A DNA stretch of 64,000 nt from an uncultured Maribacter sp. (GTDB taxonomy: Bacteria; Bacteroidota; Bacteroidia; Flavobacteriales; Flavobacteriaceae). The DNA lies in contig NZ_CANMBB010000003.1 of NCBI RefSeq assembly GCF_947495965.1, positions 124,001 to 188,000 of the forward strand, given 5' to 3'. Position numbers and translations under genes: made by a program. Shown piece after piece: positions 6,746 to 15,994 of this stretch (its first letter is position 1; each line of letters starts with the position of its first letter). Below the pieces are notes generated by a model. The model searched no databases. It was not told the DNA's origin and saw nothing but the letters and a program-made list of their open reading frames with translations.

Positions 6746-9574
6746 TTAAAATTGAAAGGTTAATTTAATTGTTATAGGCTCATCATTATTGCCAAAGTAT
6801 TTTGTATTGTTTCCTTGCGGACCAGACTGAGATGCTACCATAAACTTGGTCCCCATTGCTGGAATATTTTTTACAAATGAAATATCTCCTTTAGGAAACT
6901 TGGTTACCGCAGCTCCTCGTCCAAAATCTGTGGGTTGTTTTGGTGTAAGCATTCTTAAAAAAGTAAAATCTGAATGACAAAAAACCGTAAAACCATTTGC
7001 ATTATTCCCTTTTAACTTCATCCAATTAAGGCTAGAGTAAAAACCTTTAAACTCCGGATATACAAACCCTAATTCGCCTGTAGCAGTATCGTTATAATCG
7101 TTTTCCCAAACTTTAAATTTTGTTCCTTTCATACGGTTACTCCATACACGGTAAGGCCCGTCGCCTAACCATTTCATCCCTTTAACTTCTTTTTCTGGAA
7201 AAGAAAAAGAAATACCCATATATTCTTCAACAATTTTTTTATTTCTTATTTCAACATGCAAATCAAGTATTCCGTTAGTATAGATTGTCCATTTAAAAAA
7301 GTCTTGCGTCGTTTCTTTATTATCCTTCCAATCATGGTACTTAGGCTTTTTATTATATCTACTAATAATTTCAACCTTATTATCTAACAGTTTTACTTTT
7401 ACATCTTCTAATTTGGTTTTGTTACCCAATAGAATTGGCCCGTCTTTTAATGGTATAAGCTTCCCATTTTTAATAACTTCTTTAAGTAGGCCTGTTTTAC
7501 TCGAAAATTTAAATATACTTCCCGTTGTATGTACTGTTATTACGTTATTAGAAGTCGTGGTTTTAATACTTCCTTTTTTAGTATAACTTATTTTATCGTT
7601 ACTAATTTCCTTGGGTGTTTTAACAGGATACGTCCATGTAAAAATTTCATTTCCATGAATATCTGTAGCTGTTAAATACAAGGCATCTGCAGACTTCCAA
7701 TTAACAGGTTTTTCCACATTAAAACGCCCTTTTTCTAATGGTGCTAGCTTTGGTAATTTCACCTTACTTTCTACCAAAACATTAAAGTCTGCTGTTTCTT
7801 CTGGCCCATTAAAAATCACCCATTTAGCAACCATAGAGCACTCGTCTAAATTTGTAAAATGGTATCTATTTTCAACGCTAAAAATTCCCGAAAAATCTTC
7901 TCTAATATATCTATCTGCTATATAAATTGGCGACCATATTTCTTTAATTGTAAAATAACTAGCTTCTTTTTCGCCATATGGTCCAACAATACCGTCTGCT
8001 CCATGATTGCCATCGGTATCAATTATACCACCTTTATCTGTACGCACTACCCCTTCATCGGCAAAATCCCATAGAAACCCACCTGCGGCTAATGGCATGT
8101 TCCAAATTTGCTTCCAATAATCATCTAGACCAGCACCATGTCCGCCATCGTATAAACCATGCAAAAACTCTGTAGGGAAATAAATTTTATCTTTACTAGG
8201 AGAATCAAAAGCAAACTTATAGTAATCTGGATAATGCATAGTGTTTGTTTTTTTAAATACATTCCAAGGATGAATAACTTCTCTTTTTTGAATATCCCAT
8301 TTAGAAAATTCATCATCAAGTGCTGTATTCCACCCACTTTCGTTACCATTATCCCATATTAAAATAGAAGGATGATTAACGTCTCTTACTATAAGTTCTT
8401 TTATAAGTTTTTTACCCACTTTAGTATCTAAATATGGGACATGCCACGTACACAACTCATCTAAAACAAATAGACCTAATGAATCGCACGCTTCTAAAAA
8501 ATGAACATCTGGCGGATAATGTGACATACGAACCGAATTCATATTCATATCCTTTATCATTTTTACATGCGCTATACTCAATGCTTTTGAAGTAGTTCTT
8601 CCAGATTCTGGATAAAAAGAATGATGATTTACACCCTTAAATTTTATTTGCTGATTATTTACATAAATACCATCGCTCTCTCTAATCTCAACTGTACGAA
8701 AACCAATTTGTTTTGAAACCGTATGCAATGTGTTTCCTTTTTTATCTAACAAATTAATTTGAAGCTGATACAAGTTAGGTTTCTCCGGATTCCATGTTTT
8801 AATATTAACTGCTTTTGTAGATAGTGACAGTTTTTCTTCTGTCTTGTCTACTTTTATATCTGATAACTTTTGAACTAAAACTCCTTTTACATCTAATAAA
8901 TTTACATTTACAGACGTTGCTTTTTTTGAGTTTGTAAAAACATCAGCACTAATATCTCCGTTAGCTTTTGCATCTATAGCAACACGTTCTATAAACTGCT
9001 TTGGTAAAATTTTTAAATATACAGGGCGATAAATACCTCCAAAAATCCAAAAATCTGCATTACGCTCTGCTGCGTTTATAGATGTATTAGCAGACATTTT
9101 ATTTACCTTAACCTCTAGTACATTTTCTTCGCCATACTTTAGTAATTTAGATATTGTATAATTAAACTCATAGAAAGCACCCTGATGAATTTCGCCTGCT
9201 AATTTGCCATTTATTTTTACCTCACAATCCGTCATAACGCCTTCAAACACAATCTTAACCTCCTTAGTTTTCCATGCTTTTGGAGCTTTAAATTTATGTT
9301 TATACAAACCATACTCGTTGTAATACTGCTTACCATCTTTATAGTCGCGTCCGTAATTGTAATTCCCAAAACCTTGTAATTCCCAACAAGAAGGTACGCC
9401 AATTTTTGTCCATTTTTTACTATTCATTCCATCAGAACAAAAGAAATCCCATGCTACTATATTATCTTTATCTGTACCAGATAAGTATTGAATTTCTGTG
9501 TTGCTTTGAGCTTTTATCCCTTGAAACAAACAAATACATAGCATTAGTACTAGCAATTTAGTTATAGTTTTCAT
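6746..9574 (-). CDS. GH2 beta-galactosidase-type enzyme (paralogue 1)
   Basis: This 942-aa protein has a signal peptide ending near FQGIKA-Q. The GH2 domain order is visible: sugar-binding jelly roll (about 30-195), Ig-like domain (195-300), TIM barrel (300-590) and C-terminal beta domains. The acid/base is Glu412 in IWDNGNESGWN and the nucleophile is Glu469 in FPTEFLHGLYDGGHG; the RMSHYPPD barrel motif is at 349-356. The enzyme should remove terminal beta-D-galactose (or another beta-glycoside) in the periplasm. It is a tandem paralogue of the upstream GH2 gene, with long near-identical stretches, 12 bp apart. GH2 members in red-algal galactan loci act on oligosaccharides after GH117/GH29 trimming. 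Exact glycoside is unproven. Confidence 0.9.
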   Translation of the reverse strand: MKTITKLLVLMLCICLFQGIKAQSNTEIQYLSGTDKDNIVAWDFFCSDGMNSKKWTKIGVPSCWELQGFGNYNYGRDYKDGKQYYNEYGLYKHKFKAPKAWKTKEVKIVFEGVMTDCEVKINGKLAGEIHQGAFYEFNYTISKLLKYGEENVLEVKVNKMSANTSINAAERNADFWIFGGIYRPVYLKILPKQFIERVAIDAKANGDISADVFTNSKKATSVNVNLLDVKGVLVQKLSDIKVDKTEEKLSLSTKAVNIKTWNPEKPNLYQLQINLLDKKGNTLHTVSKQIGFRTVEIRESDGIYVNNQQIKFKGVNHHSFYPESGRTTSKALSIAHVKMIKDMNMNSVRMSHYPPDVHFLEACDSLGLFVLDELCTWHVPYLDTKVGKKLIKELIVRDVNHPSILIWDNGNESGWNTALDDEFSKWDIQKREVIHPWNVFKKTNTMHYPDYYKFAFDSPSKDKIYFPTEFLHGLYDGGHGAGLDDYWKQIWNMPLAAGGFLWDFADEGVVRTDKGGIIDTDGNHGADGIVGPYGEKEASYFTIKEIWSPIYIADRYIREDFSGIFSVENRYHFTNLDECSMVAKWVIFNGPEETADFNVLVESKVKLPKLAPLEKGRFNVEKPVNWKSADALYLTATDIHGNEIFTWTYPVKTPKEISNDKISYTKKGSIKTTTSNNVITVHTTGSIFKFSSKTGLLKEVIKNGKLIPLKDGPILLGNKTKLEDVKVKLLDNKVEIISRYNKKPKYHDWKDNKETTQDFFKWTIYTNGILDLHVEIRNKKIVEEYMGISFSFPEKEVKGMKWLGDGPYRVWSNRMKGTKFKVWENDYNDTATGELGFVYPEFKGFYSSLNWMKLKGNNANGFTVFCHSDFTFLRMLTPKQPTDFGRGAAVTKFPKGDISFVKNIPAMGTKFMVASQSGPQGNNTKYFGNNDEPITIKLTFQF

Positions 9575-9586
9575 GCTTAGTTTTTC

Positions 9587-12409
9587 TTAAAATTGAAAGG
9601 TTAAGTCTATCTCTATTAAATCGTCATCATTACCAAAGTAATACTCTTTGTTTCCTTGGGGTCCGGTACTTTCTGGATATTGAAATTTAGTACCTATGCC
9701 CGGAATATTCATCACAAACGAAATATCTCCTTTGGGGAACTTAGGAATAACTTTCTCCCTTTTATTATCTGCTGGCGCATCTGGAGTTAGCATTCTTAAA
9801 TAGGTATGTGGTGTTTTACAATACACGGTAAAGCCATTATTATTCTTACCCTTTAACTCTGACCAATATAAACTTGAAAAAAAACCTTTAAATTCTGGGT
9901 ATACAAACCCGGACTCCCCTGTAATAGTATTGTTATAATCATTCTCCCAAACTTGAAACTTGGTTCCTTTCATTCTATTTCTCCAAACACGATATGGGCC
10001 ATCTCCAAGCCATTTCATACCAGCAACTTCTTCCTCTGGAAAAGAAAATGTTATACCTCTATATCCTTTTAAATTTCTATATCCTTTAAACTTCACCTGT
10101 AAATCAAGTAAGCCATTAGAATGTACTGTCCATTTTATAATGTCTGAAGCATACTCTTTAACCGTAGACCATCCTGGTGACTTATCTGTTTTTTCATAGA
10201 CCACCTCTATTTGAACATTTTTATTTGTAGAAGAAATTTTTATAGTATCTATTTTATTATTTTGATTTAAAATAATTGGTCCGTTATTTAGAGGAATAAT
10301 GCCCTCTCCCTTTTTTACCTCTTTTAAAATACCTGTTTCTTTAGAAAAAACATAGGTCATGTCATTAGCTTGTACTATGATCTCTTTATCCTTAGTTTCT
10401 GTCTTTATTTCTCTGTTGCCAGAATAATCAATTTTAGAATTGCTAACCTTTTTTGGAGTAGAAACAGGATAACTCCAAGTAAAAATCTCTTTGCCATATT
10501 GGTCTACAGCTGTAAGGTGTAGCGCATCAGCAGATTGCCAATTTTGAGGCTTATTTACCGTAAACTTTCCTTTAGATGATGGGGATAGGTTAGGCAATTT
10601 TACTTGGCTCTCACTAAAGACAGTAGATTTCTTTTCTTCTTTTGGACCATTAAACTTTAACCATTTAGCTGTCATAGAAACTTTATCTAAATTGGTGTAA
10701 TGATACCGGTTCTCTAATCTAAATATTCCATTAAAATCTTTAGTTATAAAACGGTCTTCTATGTATACTGGAGACCATATTTCTTTAATAGTAAAATAAC
10801 TAGCTTCTTTTTCGCCATAAGGCCCAACAATACCATCTGCTGCTTTATTTCCTTGTAAATCAATCTCATTATCTCTATCGGTACGCTCAATACCTTCATC
10901 TGCAAAATCCCATAAAAACCCACCAGCACTTAGGGGTAAATTCCACATCATATTCCAATAATCGTCTAACCCTGCTCCATGTCCGCCATCATATAACCCA
11001 TGTAAAAACTCCGTTGGAAATAATATTTTTTCTTTGGAATAAGAATCGTTTATTAAGGAATGGTAATGGCTATAGTGAATGGTATTTGTTTTATTAAAAA
11101 TACTCCAAGGATGAATAACTTCACGATTTTGAATATCCCATTTTGCATAATCATCATCCACTTCTGGATTCCAACCTTGTTCGTTTCCATTTGCCCAAAG
11201 TATAATGGAAGGGTGGTTAACATCTCTTACCACGGTTTCCTTTACAATTTTACGAGCCACCTTAGTGTCTAACATGGGATTATGCCAAGTACAAATTTCA
11301 TCAATAACAAATAACCCTAATGAATCGCAGACGTCTAAAAAATGTACATCTGGTGGGTAATGCGACATACGAACCGCATTCATATTCATATCTTTCATTT
11401 GCTGCGCCTGCTCTATACTCCATGCTTTTGATGTGGTACGACCAGATTTTGGGTGAAAAGAATGACGATTTACTCCTTTAAATTTAATGCGCTCACCGTT
11501 TACATAAATACCATCTCCTTCTAGAATTTCAACAGTTCTAAATCCAATACGTTTATTTATACTATGTAGAACTTCTTTCTTTTTATTAAGAATTTGAATA
11601 GTTAAAGTATACAAATTAGGAAACTCAGGATTCCAAGTTTTTATGGTCTTCGCTTTTGTAGAAACGTTCCATTTACCATTACTTCTTAAGTTTTCTGTAA
11701 CTGATAAATCTTGAATTTTATTCCCCTTCTCATCAGATAGAAACATTTGTATGGATCTTGCTTTTTTTGATGTCGTAAAAACATCCGTATTAATAACTCC
11801 ACTTGCTTTAGCATCAATAGCAACACGTTCTATATTATCCTTTGGAGAAACTTCTAAATAAACAGGTCTATATATACCTCCAAAAATCCAAAAATCTGCA
11901 TCGCGCTCGGCATGATTTATAGATTCGTTGGCCGAAACCTTGTTTACTTTTACTTCTAATACGTTTTCTTTTCCATAGTTTAATAGTTTGCTAATAGCAT
12001 ATTTAAATTCATAAAAAGATCCTTGGTGAATTTCTCCAGCTAATGTGCCATTAATTTTTACTTCGGCATCTGTCATTACTCCTTCAAAAACAATCTTTAC
12101 TTCATTGCCTTTCCATTCCATAGGCGCAAGGAACGTATGCTTATATAAACCATACTCTTTGGCACGAATTTTTACATCATCACTCCCGTAATTATAAGCA
12201 CCAAAACCTTGTTGTTCCCAACAAGAAGGCACTCCAATTTTAGTCCACTCCCCACTTTTCCTTCCTTCTGAAGCATAAAAATCCCATTCTACCAAGTTGT
12301 CTTTATCTGTACCAGATAAGTATTGAATTTGAGTCTTTGTATTCTTTTGCGCAAAATTTACCTGAGATAATAGTAAGAAAGCTACTAGAATTAATTTTAA
12401 TTTCTGCAT
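9587..12409 (-). CDS. GH2 beta-galactosidase-type enzyme (paralogue 2)
   Basis: This 940-aa paralogue of the adjacent GH2 shares the N-terminal IQYLSGTDKDN motif, the domain order and the C-terminal IDLTFQF ending. I place the start at 12409 because MQKLKLILVAFLLLSQVNFA from there is a clean signal peptide. An in-frame ATG 36 bp upstream (12445) would overlap the end of uxaC and add non-signal residues. Catalytic residues are Glu410 (LWANGNEQGW) and Glu467 (FPTEFLHG). The spacing from uxaC is 7 bp. The two copies diverge mainly in the Ig-like domain and in the region after the barrel, suggesting specialisation for different linkages or aglycones of the same polysaccharide. Confidence 0.9.
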   Translation of the reverse strand: MQKLKLILVAFLLLSQVNFAQKNTKTQIQYLSGTDKDNLVEWDFYASEGRKSGEWTKIGVPSCWEQQGFGAYNYGSDDVKIRAKEYGLYKHTFLAPMEWKGNEVKIVFEGVMTDAEVKINGTLAGEIHQGSFYEFKYAISKLLNYGKENVLEVKVNKVSANESINHAERDADFWIFGGIYRPVYLEVSPKDNIERVAIDAKASGVINTDVFTTSKKARSIQMFLSDEKGNKIQDLSVTENLRSNGKWNVSTKAKTIKTWNPEFPNLYTLTIQILNKKKEVLHSINKRIGFRTVEILEGDGIYVNGERIKFKGVNRHSFHPKSGRTTSKAWSIEQAQQMKDMNMNAVRMSHYPPDVHFLDVCDSLGLFVIDEICTWHNPMLDTKVARKIVKETVVRDVNHPSIILWANGNEQGWNPEVDDDYAKWDIQNREVIHPWSIFNKTNTIHYSHYHSLINDSYSKEKILFPTEFLHGLYDGGHGAGLDDYWNMMWNLPLSAGGFLWDFADEGIERTDRDNEIDLQGNKAADGIVGPYGEKEASYFTIKEIWSPVYIEDRFITKDFNGIFRLENRYHYTNLDKVSMTAKWLKFNGPKEEKKSTVFSESQVKLPNLSPSSKGKFTVNKPQNWQSADALHLTAVDQYGKEIFTWSYPVSTPKKVSNSKIDYSGNREIKTETKDKEIIVQANDMTYVFSKETGILKEVKKGEGIIPLNNGPIILNQNNKIDTIKISSTNKNVQIEVVYEKTDKSPGWSTVKEYASDIIKWTVHSNGLLDLQVKFKGYRNLKGYRGITFSFPEEEVAGMKWLGDGPYRVWRNRMKGTKFQVWENDYNNTITGESGFVYPEFKGFFSSLYWSELKGKNNNGFTVYCKTPHTYLRMLTPDAPADNKREKVIPKFPKGDISFVMNIPGIGTKFQYPESTGPQGNKEYYFGNDDDLIEIDLTFQF

Positions 12410-12416
12410 TACTAGT

Positions 12417-13820
12417 TTAATTAAAGTTGAAATAATTTTTGGCATTATAATAGCAAATATCTTGCACCATTTTATTAAGCAAGTCCATATCTTTATTTAT
12501 TAAGCCATTCTCAACATCATTACCTAACAAATTACATAGTATTCTTCTAAAATACTCATGCCTTGGAAAAGATAAAAAGCTTCTAGAATCTGTTAACATA
12601 CCAATAAAACGACTTAACAAGCCTAAGCTTGACAAGGCGTTCATTTGATTTTCCATACCTATTTTTTGATCTAAAAACCACCAACCAGAACCAAACTGAA
12701 TTTTACCAGGGATGGTTCCGTCTTGAAAATTACCAATCATAGTGGCAACCACCTCATTTTGAGACGGATTTAAATTATAGATAATAGTTTTGGTTAGTTT
12801 ATTTTCTACGTCTAACCTATTTAAAAATTTAGACATAGCAGCTGCACCGTTTACATCGTGAATAGAATCGAAACCTGTATCCGGACCTAGTTGAGTTAAT
12901 AATCTTGTGTTATTATTTCTTAAAGCACCATAATGAAATTGTTGCGCCCAACCCTTATTGTTATCCATTACTCCCAATTCGTAGAGCATTGCAGATTTAA
13001 ATTTTCTAATTTCTAAAGAATCTAGTTCCATCCCTGATCTAATCTTTAAAAAACTAGTTTGAATTTCTTCCCTAGTATACTCTTCCGCATAAAATTCTTC
13101 TATTCCATGATCTGATAATTTACAACCTAAACTACCAAAAAAATCATGTCTTACCTCTAGAGCATTTAATAAATCACTAAATACAGAAATTTTTATTTCT
13201 GAAACTTCGGCCAACTTATCTATATATACATTAAAGGTTTCTGCATCTTCTACAGCCATTGCTTTGTCTGGTCTCCAGGTAGGAAACACTTTTGTTTTGC
13301 ATGCTGAAGCAGCTATTTGTTTGTGATACGCTAATGAATCTATAGGGTCGTCTGTAGTACATACCACTTCCACATTCATCATCTCCAAAAGCCCTTGAGG
13401 CGTAAAATGATTCATTTTTAATTTCTCGTTTGCTAAATCCCAAACTTCTTTTGCTGTATCTCCATTTAAAATACCGTTGTAGCCAAAAAAAATCTTAAGC
13501 TCCATGTGCGTCCAGTGGTACAATGGGTTTCTTAAAGTATGTGGAACCGTTTTTGCCCAAGCCTCGAATTTTTCCCAATCTTTAGCATCTCCTGTACAAT
13601 ACTTTTCAGAAACACCATTGGTTCGCATAGCTCTCCATTTATAATGATCCCCATATAGCCATAGTTCTGTAAGGTTTTTAAAATTCTTGTTCTCCGCTAT
13701 TTGTTTGGGACTTAAATGACAATGGTAATCTATAATTGGCATTTTAACTGCCGTATTATGAAATAGCTCTATTGCTGTTTCTGTTTCTAAAATAAAATTG
13801 GCATCTAAAAAAGCTTTCAT
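12417..13820 (-). CDS. uxaC: Uronate isomerase (glucuronate/galacturonate isomerase)
   Basis: This 467-aa cytoplasmic enzyme of the amidohydrolase superfamily interconverts D-glucuronate/D-fructuronate and D-galacturonate/D-tagaturonate. Family features seen are the metal motif DYHCHLSP at 31-38, TDDPIDSL near residues 155-162, FGSGWWFLDQKIGMENQ near 370-387, and the closing DICYYNAKNYF. Length equals that of the E. coli enzyme. It is the promoter-proximal gene of the glycosidase operon. Its presence beside agar/porphyran-type glycosidases is not obvious. It may serve uronic acids in the same alga, or tagaturonate formed from oxidised L-galactose, which is speculation. The upstream 143-bp region carries repeats that look like an operator. 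Confidence 0.95.
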   Translation of the reverse strand: MKAFLDANFILETETAIELFHNTAVKMPIIDYHCHLSPKQIAENKNFKNLTELWLYGDHYKWRAMRTNGVSEKYCTGDAKDWEKFEAWAKTVPHTLRNPLYHWTHMELKIFFGYNGILNGDTAKEVWDLANEKLKMNHFTPQGLLEMMNVEVVCTTDDPIDSLAYHKQIAASACKTKVFPTWRPDKAMAVEDAETFNVYIDKLAEVSEIKISVFSDLLNALEVRHDFFGSLGCKLSDHGIEEFYAEEYTREEIQTSFLKIRSGMELDSLEIRKFKSAMLYELGVMDNNKGWAQQFHYGALRNNNTRLLTQLGPDTGFDSIHDVNGAAAMSKFLNRLDVENKLTKTIIYNLNPSQNEVVATMIGNFQDGTIPGKIQFGSGWWFLDQKIGMENQMNALSSLGLLSRFIGMLTDSRSFLSFPRHEYFRRILCNLLGNDVENGLINKDMDLLNKMVQDICYYNAKNYFNFN

Positions 13821-13888
13821 AAAAGATTAAATTAATTCTCTACTAAAAAGTATTTGGCTTAAAAATAGATGCTTCACTTTATTTTTAT

Positions 13889-13929
13889 AACTTTAACGCT
13901 ACTTTAACGGTAGCCATAACGGTTAAAGT
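13889..13929. promoter_or_regulatory. Operator-like repeat cluster between uxaC and the divergent regulator
   Basis: AACTTTAACG at 13889-13898 is repeated with one mismatch at 13900-13909, which is 11 bp or one helical turn away. ACTTTAAC (13901-13908) forms an inverted repeat with GTTAAAGT (13922-13929) over a 13-nt spacer. The cluster lies in the 143 bp separating two divergent genes, the right place for binding by the 13,964 regulator or another PUL regulator. This is inference from geometry. Confidence 0.5.
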
Positions 13930-13963
13930 TTTGTCGTATTAAACTAAAAATCAATATTTAACA

Positions 13964-15115
13964 ATGGTACTTTCTAACATTCAAAAACAAAAGATAGTAT
14001 CCAAAATAAGAAACAGCAATACTTTTAAAAACGCCCCAACAAGTAATGCATTACTACAGTATTTACATGAGGCCACCCTTAAAGGAACTAACTTAAAAGA
14101 AACGGTTATAGATATTGAGTTTTTTGGAAATAAGGAACCTACAGAAAAAAGTAACCCTAGAGTTAGGGTAAATGTATACAACCTAAGAAAAAAACTTACT
14201 GCATATTATGATTCTGAAGGTAAACATGAAACTTGGCAAGTACTTATAGATAAAGGGCAATATGAAATTCGCTTCTTAAAAAAGCCTGCAGCAGCATCCT
14301 TCTTTAAAAGAATAAGTTGGGCTAAAGCATTACCCTATTTAGGATTATTGGTAGCTATTACAGCATTAATCTATACCAATACAACTCCCAAAACTCCTAG
14401 AATATGGAAATCTTTTATTTCTACAAAAGCACCAACAACCCTATTCATAGGTGATCATTTTGGAATCTCTGGAAAAACAATAACTGGGAATACAGGATGG
14501 ACTAGAGACTTTAAAATTAATAGCGTTAATGATTTTTACTTATTCATAGACAAAAACCCAGAGCTTAAAAACATTATTAAACCTGCTAATTACACCTACA
14601 CCACAAGAATGGGAGCCTTAGCGACACAACAGTTTCAAAGACTATATCAATATTACAACAAAAATATTCTTATTAAATTTTCTACATTAACCTCTATATC
14701 TGACATAAAAGAAGGTAATGCTATTTATGCTGGTCCCATTAAGAATAAAAACAAGTTTACTCATTTTCTGAACCAGGCTAATCCGTATATAAAACTCTCA
14801 GAATATAGCCTTCATATCTCTAACCACCCTACTATAAAAGACACTACACTAAATTTAAGATCTTCTATGGTAGATGAAGAATATGCTATAGTTTCTAAAT
14901 ACCCTAGCATAGGAGATACAGAACATTTTGTTTTCTTCTCTGAACATGATATTGGAGTTAGTGCTACTGCAGAATACTTTACAAATAAGGATAGTCTAAT
15001 GTCTTTTACAAACACCTATTTAAAAAACAAAAAATATTTTACTGCCATTTTTAAAGTAAAAGGACAAAATAGAACGAACACAGATATTAAACTAGAAAAT
15101 GTAATTGGGTTTTAA
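13964..15115 (+). CDS. Membrane-anchored winged-helix-like regulator with periplasmic domain
   Basis: This 383-aa protein has three visible parts. Residues 1-105 contain the motif NPRVRVNVYNLRKKLTAYYD (64-83) followed by KGQYEIRF (97-104). That pattern is found at the N-terminus of many membrane-bound signalling proteins, where it resembles a DNA-binding winged helix of OmpR/CadC type. A single transmembrane helix lies at about 121-139. Residues 145-383 are a mixed alpha/beta domain with no motif I recognise. The architecture suggests a ToxR/CadC-like one-component system: cytoplasmic DNA binding with an external sensor. It is divergent from the galactan operon across a repeat-rich promoter region, so it is the best candidate for its regulator. 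The family is poorly described and no function can be proven from sequence. Confidence 0.6.
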   Translation: MVLSNIQKQKIVSKIRNSNTFKNAPTSNALLQYLHEATLKGTNLKETVIDIEFFGNKEPTEKSNPRVRVNVYNLRKKLTAYYDSEGKHETWQVLIDKGQYEIRFLKKPAAASFFKRISWAKALPYLGLLVAITALIYTNTTPKTPRIWKSFISTKAPTTLFIGDHFGISGKTITGNTGWTRDFKINSVNDFYLFIDKNPELKNIIKPANYTYTTRMGALATQQFQRLYQYYNKNILIKFSTLTSISDIKEGNAIYAGPIKNKNKFTHFLNQANPYIKLSEYSLHISNHPTIKDTTLNLRSSMVDEEYAIVSKYPSIGDTEHFVFFSEHDIGVSATAEYFTNKDSLMSFTNTYLKNKKYFTAIFKVKGQNRTNTDIKLENVIGF

Positions 15116-15120
15116 AAAAA

Positions 15121-15148
15121 AGCCCTCTATAAAATAGAAGGTCTTTTA
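15121..15148. terminator. Intrinsic terminator between convergent genes
   Basis: An imperfect hairpin (CCCTCTAT at 15123-15130, ATAGAAGG at 15134-15141, one mismatch) is preceded by A's and followed by TCTTTTAT. It lies just after the regulator stop codon (15115) and before the end of the convergent ThuA-like gene (15177). Confidence 0.6.
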
Positions 15149-15176
15149 TCTAATTAACAGAGAATAATAGATGGTT

Positions 15177-15953
15177 TTATTCCATATCACTAACATAATT
15201 TAATGCATTAGATACTAACTTCTTATAGGAAGGATTTTCAAATGCTTTCTTAGAATATCCGGGCATTATATAAACTACCTTAGATTTATTATACTTTTGC
15301 GTCCATGCAATTGGAGCTAAATCTTTATTATTAGAACCTAATAAAGGCTTTACTTCTGGCTTAAGGTAAATATTACCATAAAAAACATCGGTCATTGTAA
15401 AATCCTTAATCCCCTTTGTTACTGGATGTTTCTTATCTAACACTTTTACATCTACCTTAAGATCTATAAAATAAGTAGACCTTTTTGCTTTCTCTGGTGT
15501 AAATTTCCCTAAAAACCACTTACCTCCTATTATATCATGATATTGGTCCCAGTTTGGTTGTGATGACAATGTAAAATGAAGAAACACCATACCAATACCT
15601 TCATTAGTTAATTCTACATATTTCCTTTTAGTTTTATCAGATTCTTCATAATATTTATTCTGATTTAAAAACAAAATAGCAGTATACTTTTCCTTGATTT
15701 TATTAAGCTTCATTGTTTTAAAATGGGCATCTAATACTAAATCTACATTCACACCCTCAAGGCTATTACACATATTTTCAAAATCTGGAGTATCATAAGG
15801 GTGCCCCCCACGAACTACCAACACGGAAGTTTTTACATCCTCTTGACTGTTAGATATTTGAAAAACAAAAAGAAATAAAAACAAAGGAATGAAAGCAATT
15901 ATTTTTTTTAAAGTATTATTATTTAAAGACGAACATAATTTTTTACAAAACAT
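15177..15953 (-). CDS. ThuA-like domain protein, exported
   Basis: This 258-aa protein has a signal-like hydrophobic segment at about 17-35 (IIAFIPLFLFLFVF, then SNSQ). The rest is a ThuA domain, a class-I glutamine-amidotransferase-like fold: VLVVRGGHPYDT at 44-55, TNEGIGMVFLHFT near 133-145, and the closing pattern HPVTKGI...VFYGNIY...PIAWTQKY and VVYIMPG. ThuA proteins are linked to sugar metabolism (named for trehalose utilisation), and exported versions are frequent in Bacteroidetes. Catalytic role is not established. It ends convergently with the regulator gene and is 41 bp downstream of the transporter gene on the same strand, so these two may be co-transcribed. Confidence 0.75.
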   Translation of the reverse strand: MFCKKLCSSLNNNTLKKIIAFIPLFLFLFVFQISNSQEDVKTSVLVVRGGHPYDTPDFENMCNSLEGVNVDLVLDAHFKTMKLNKIKEKYTAILFLNQNKYYEESDKTKRKYVELTNEGIGMVFLHFTLSSQPNWDQYHDIIGGKWFLGKFTPEKAKRSTYFIDLKVDVKVLDKKHPVTKGIKDFTMTDVFYGNIYLKPEVKPLLGSNNKDLAPIAWTQKYNKSKVVYIMPGYSKKAFENPSYKKLVSNALNYVSDME

Positions 15954-15994
15954 AATAATAGAATTTATTTAATTAATAAAAATTTTCCTAGTGT

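Noticed and set aside
12410-12445. Longer start for the second GH2 enzyme at 12445
   Set aside because: It overlaps uxaC and adds 12 residues before a clean signal peptide that begins at 12409.
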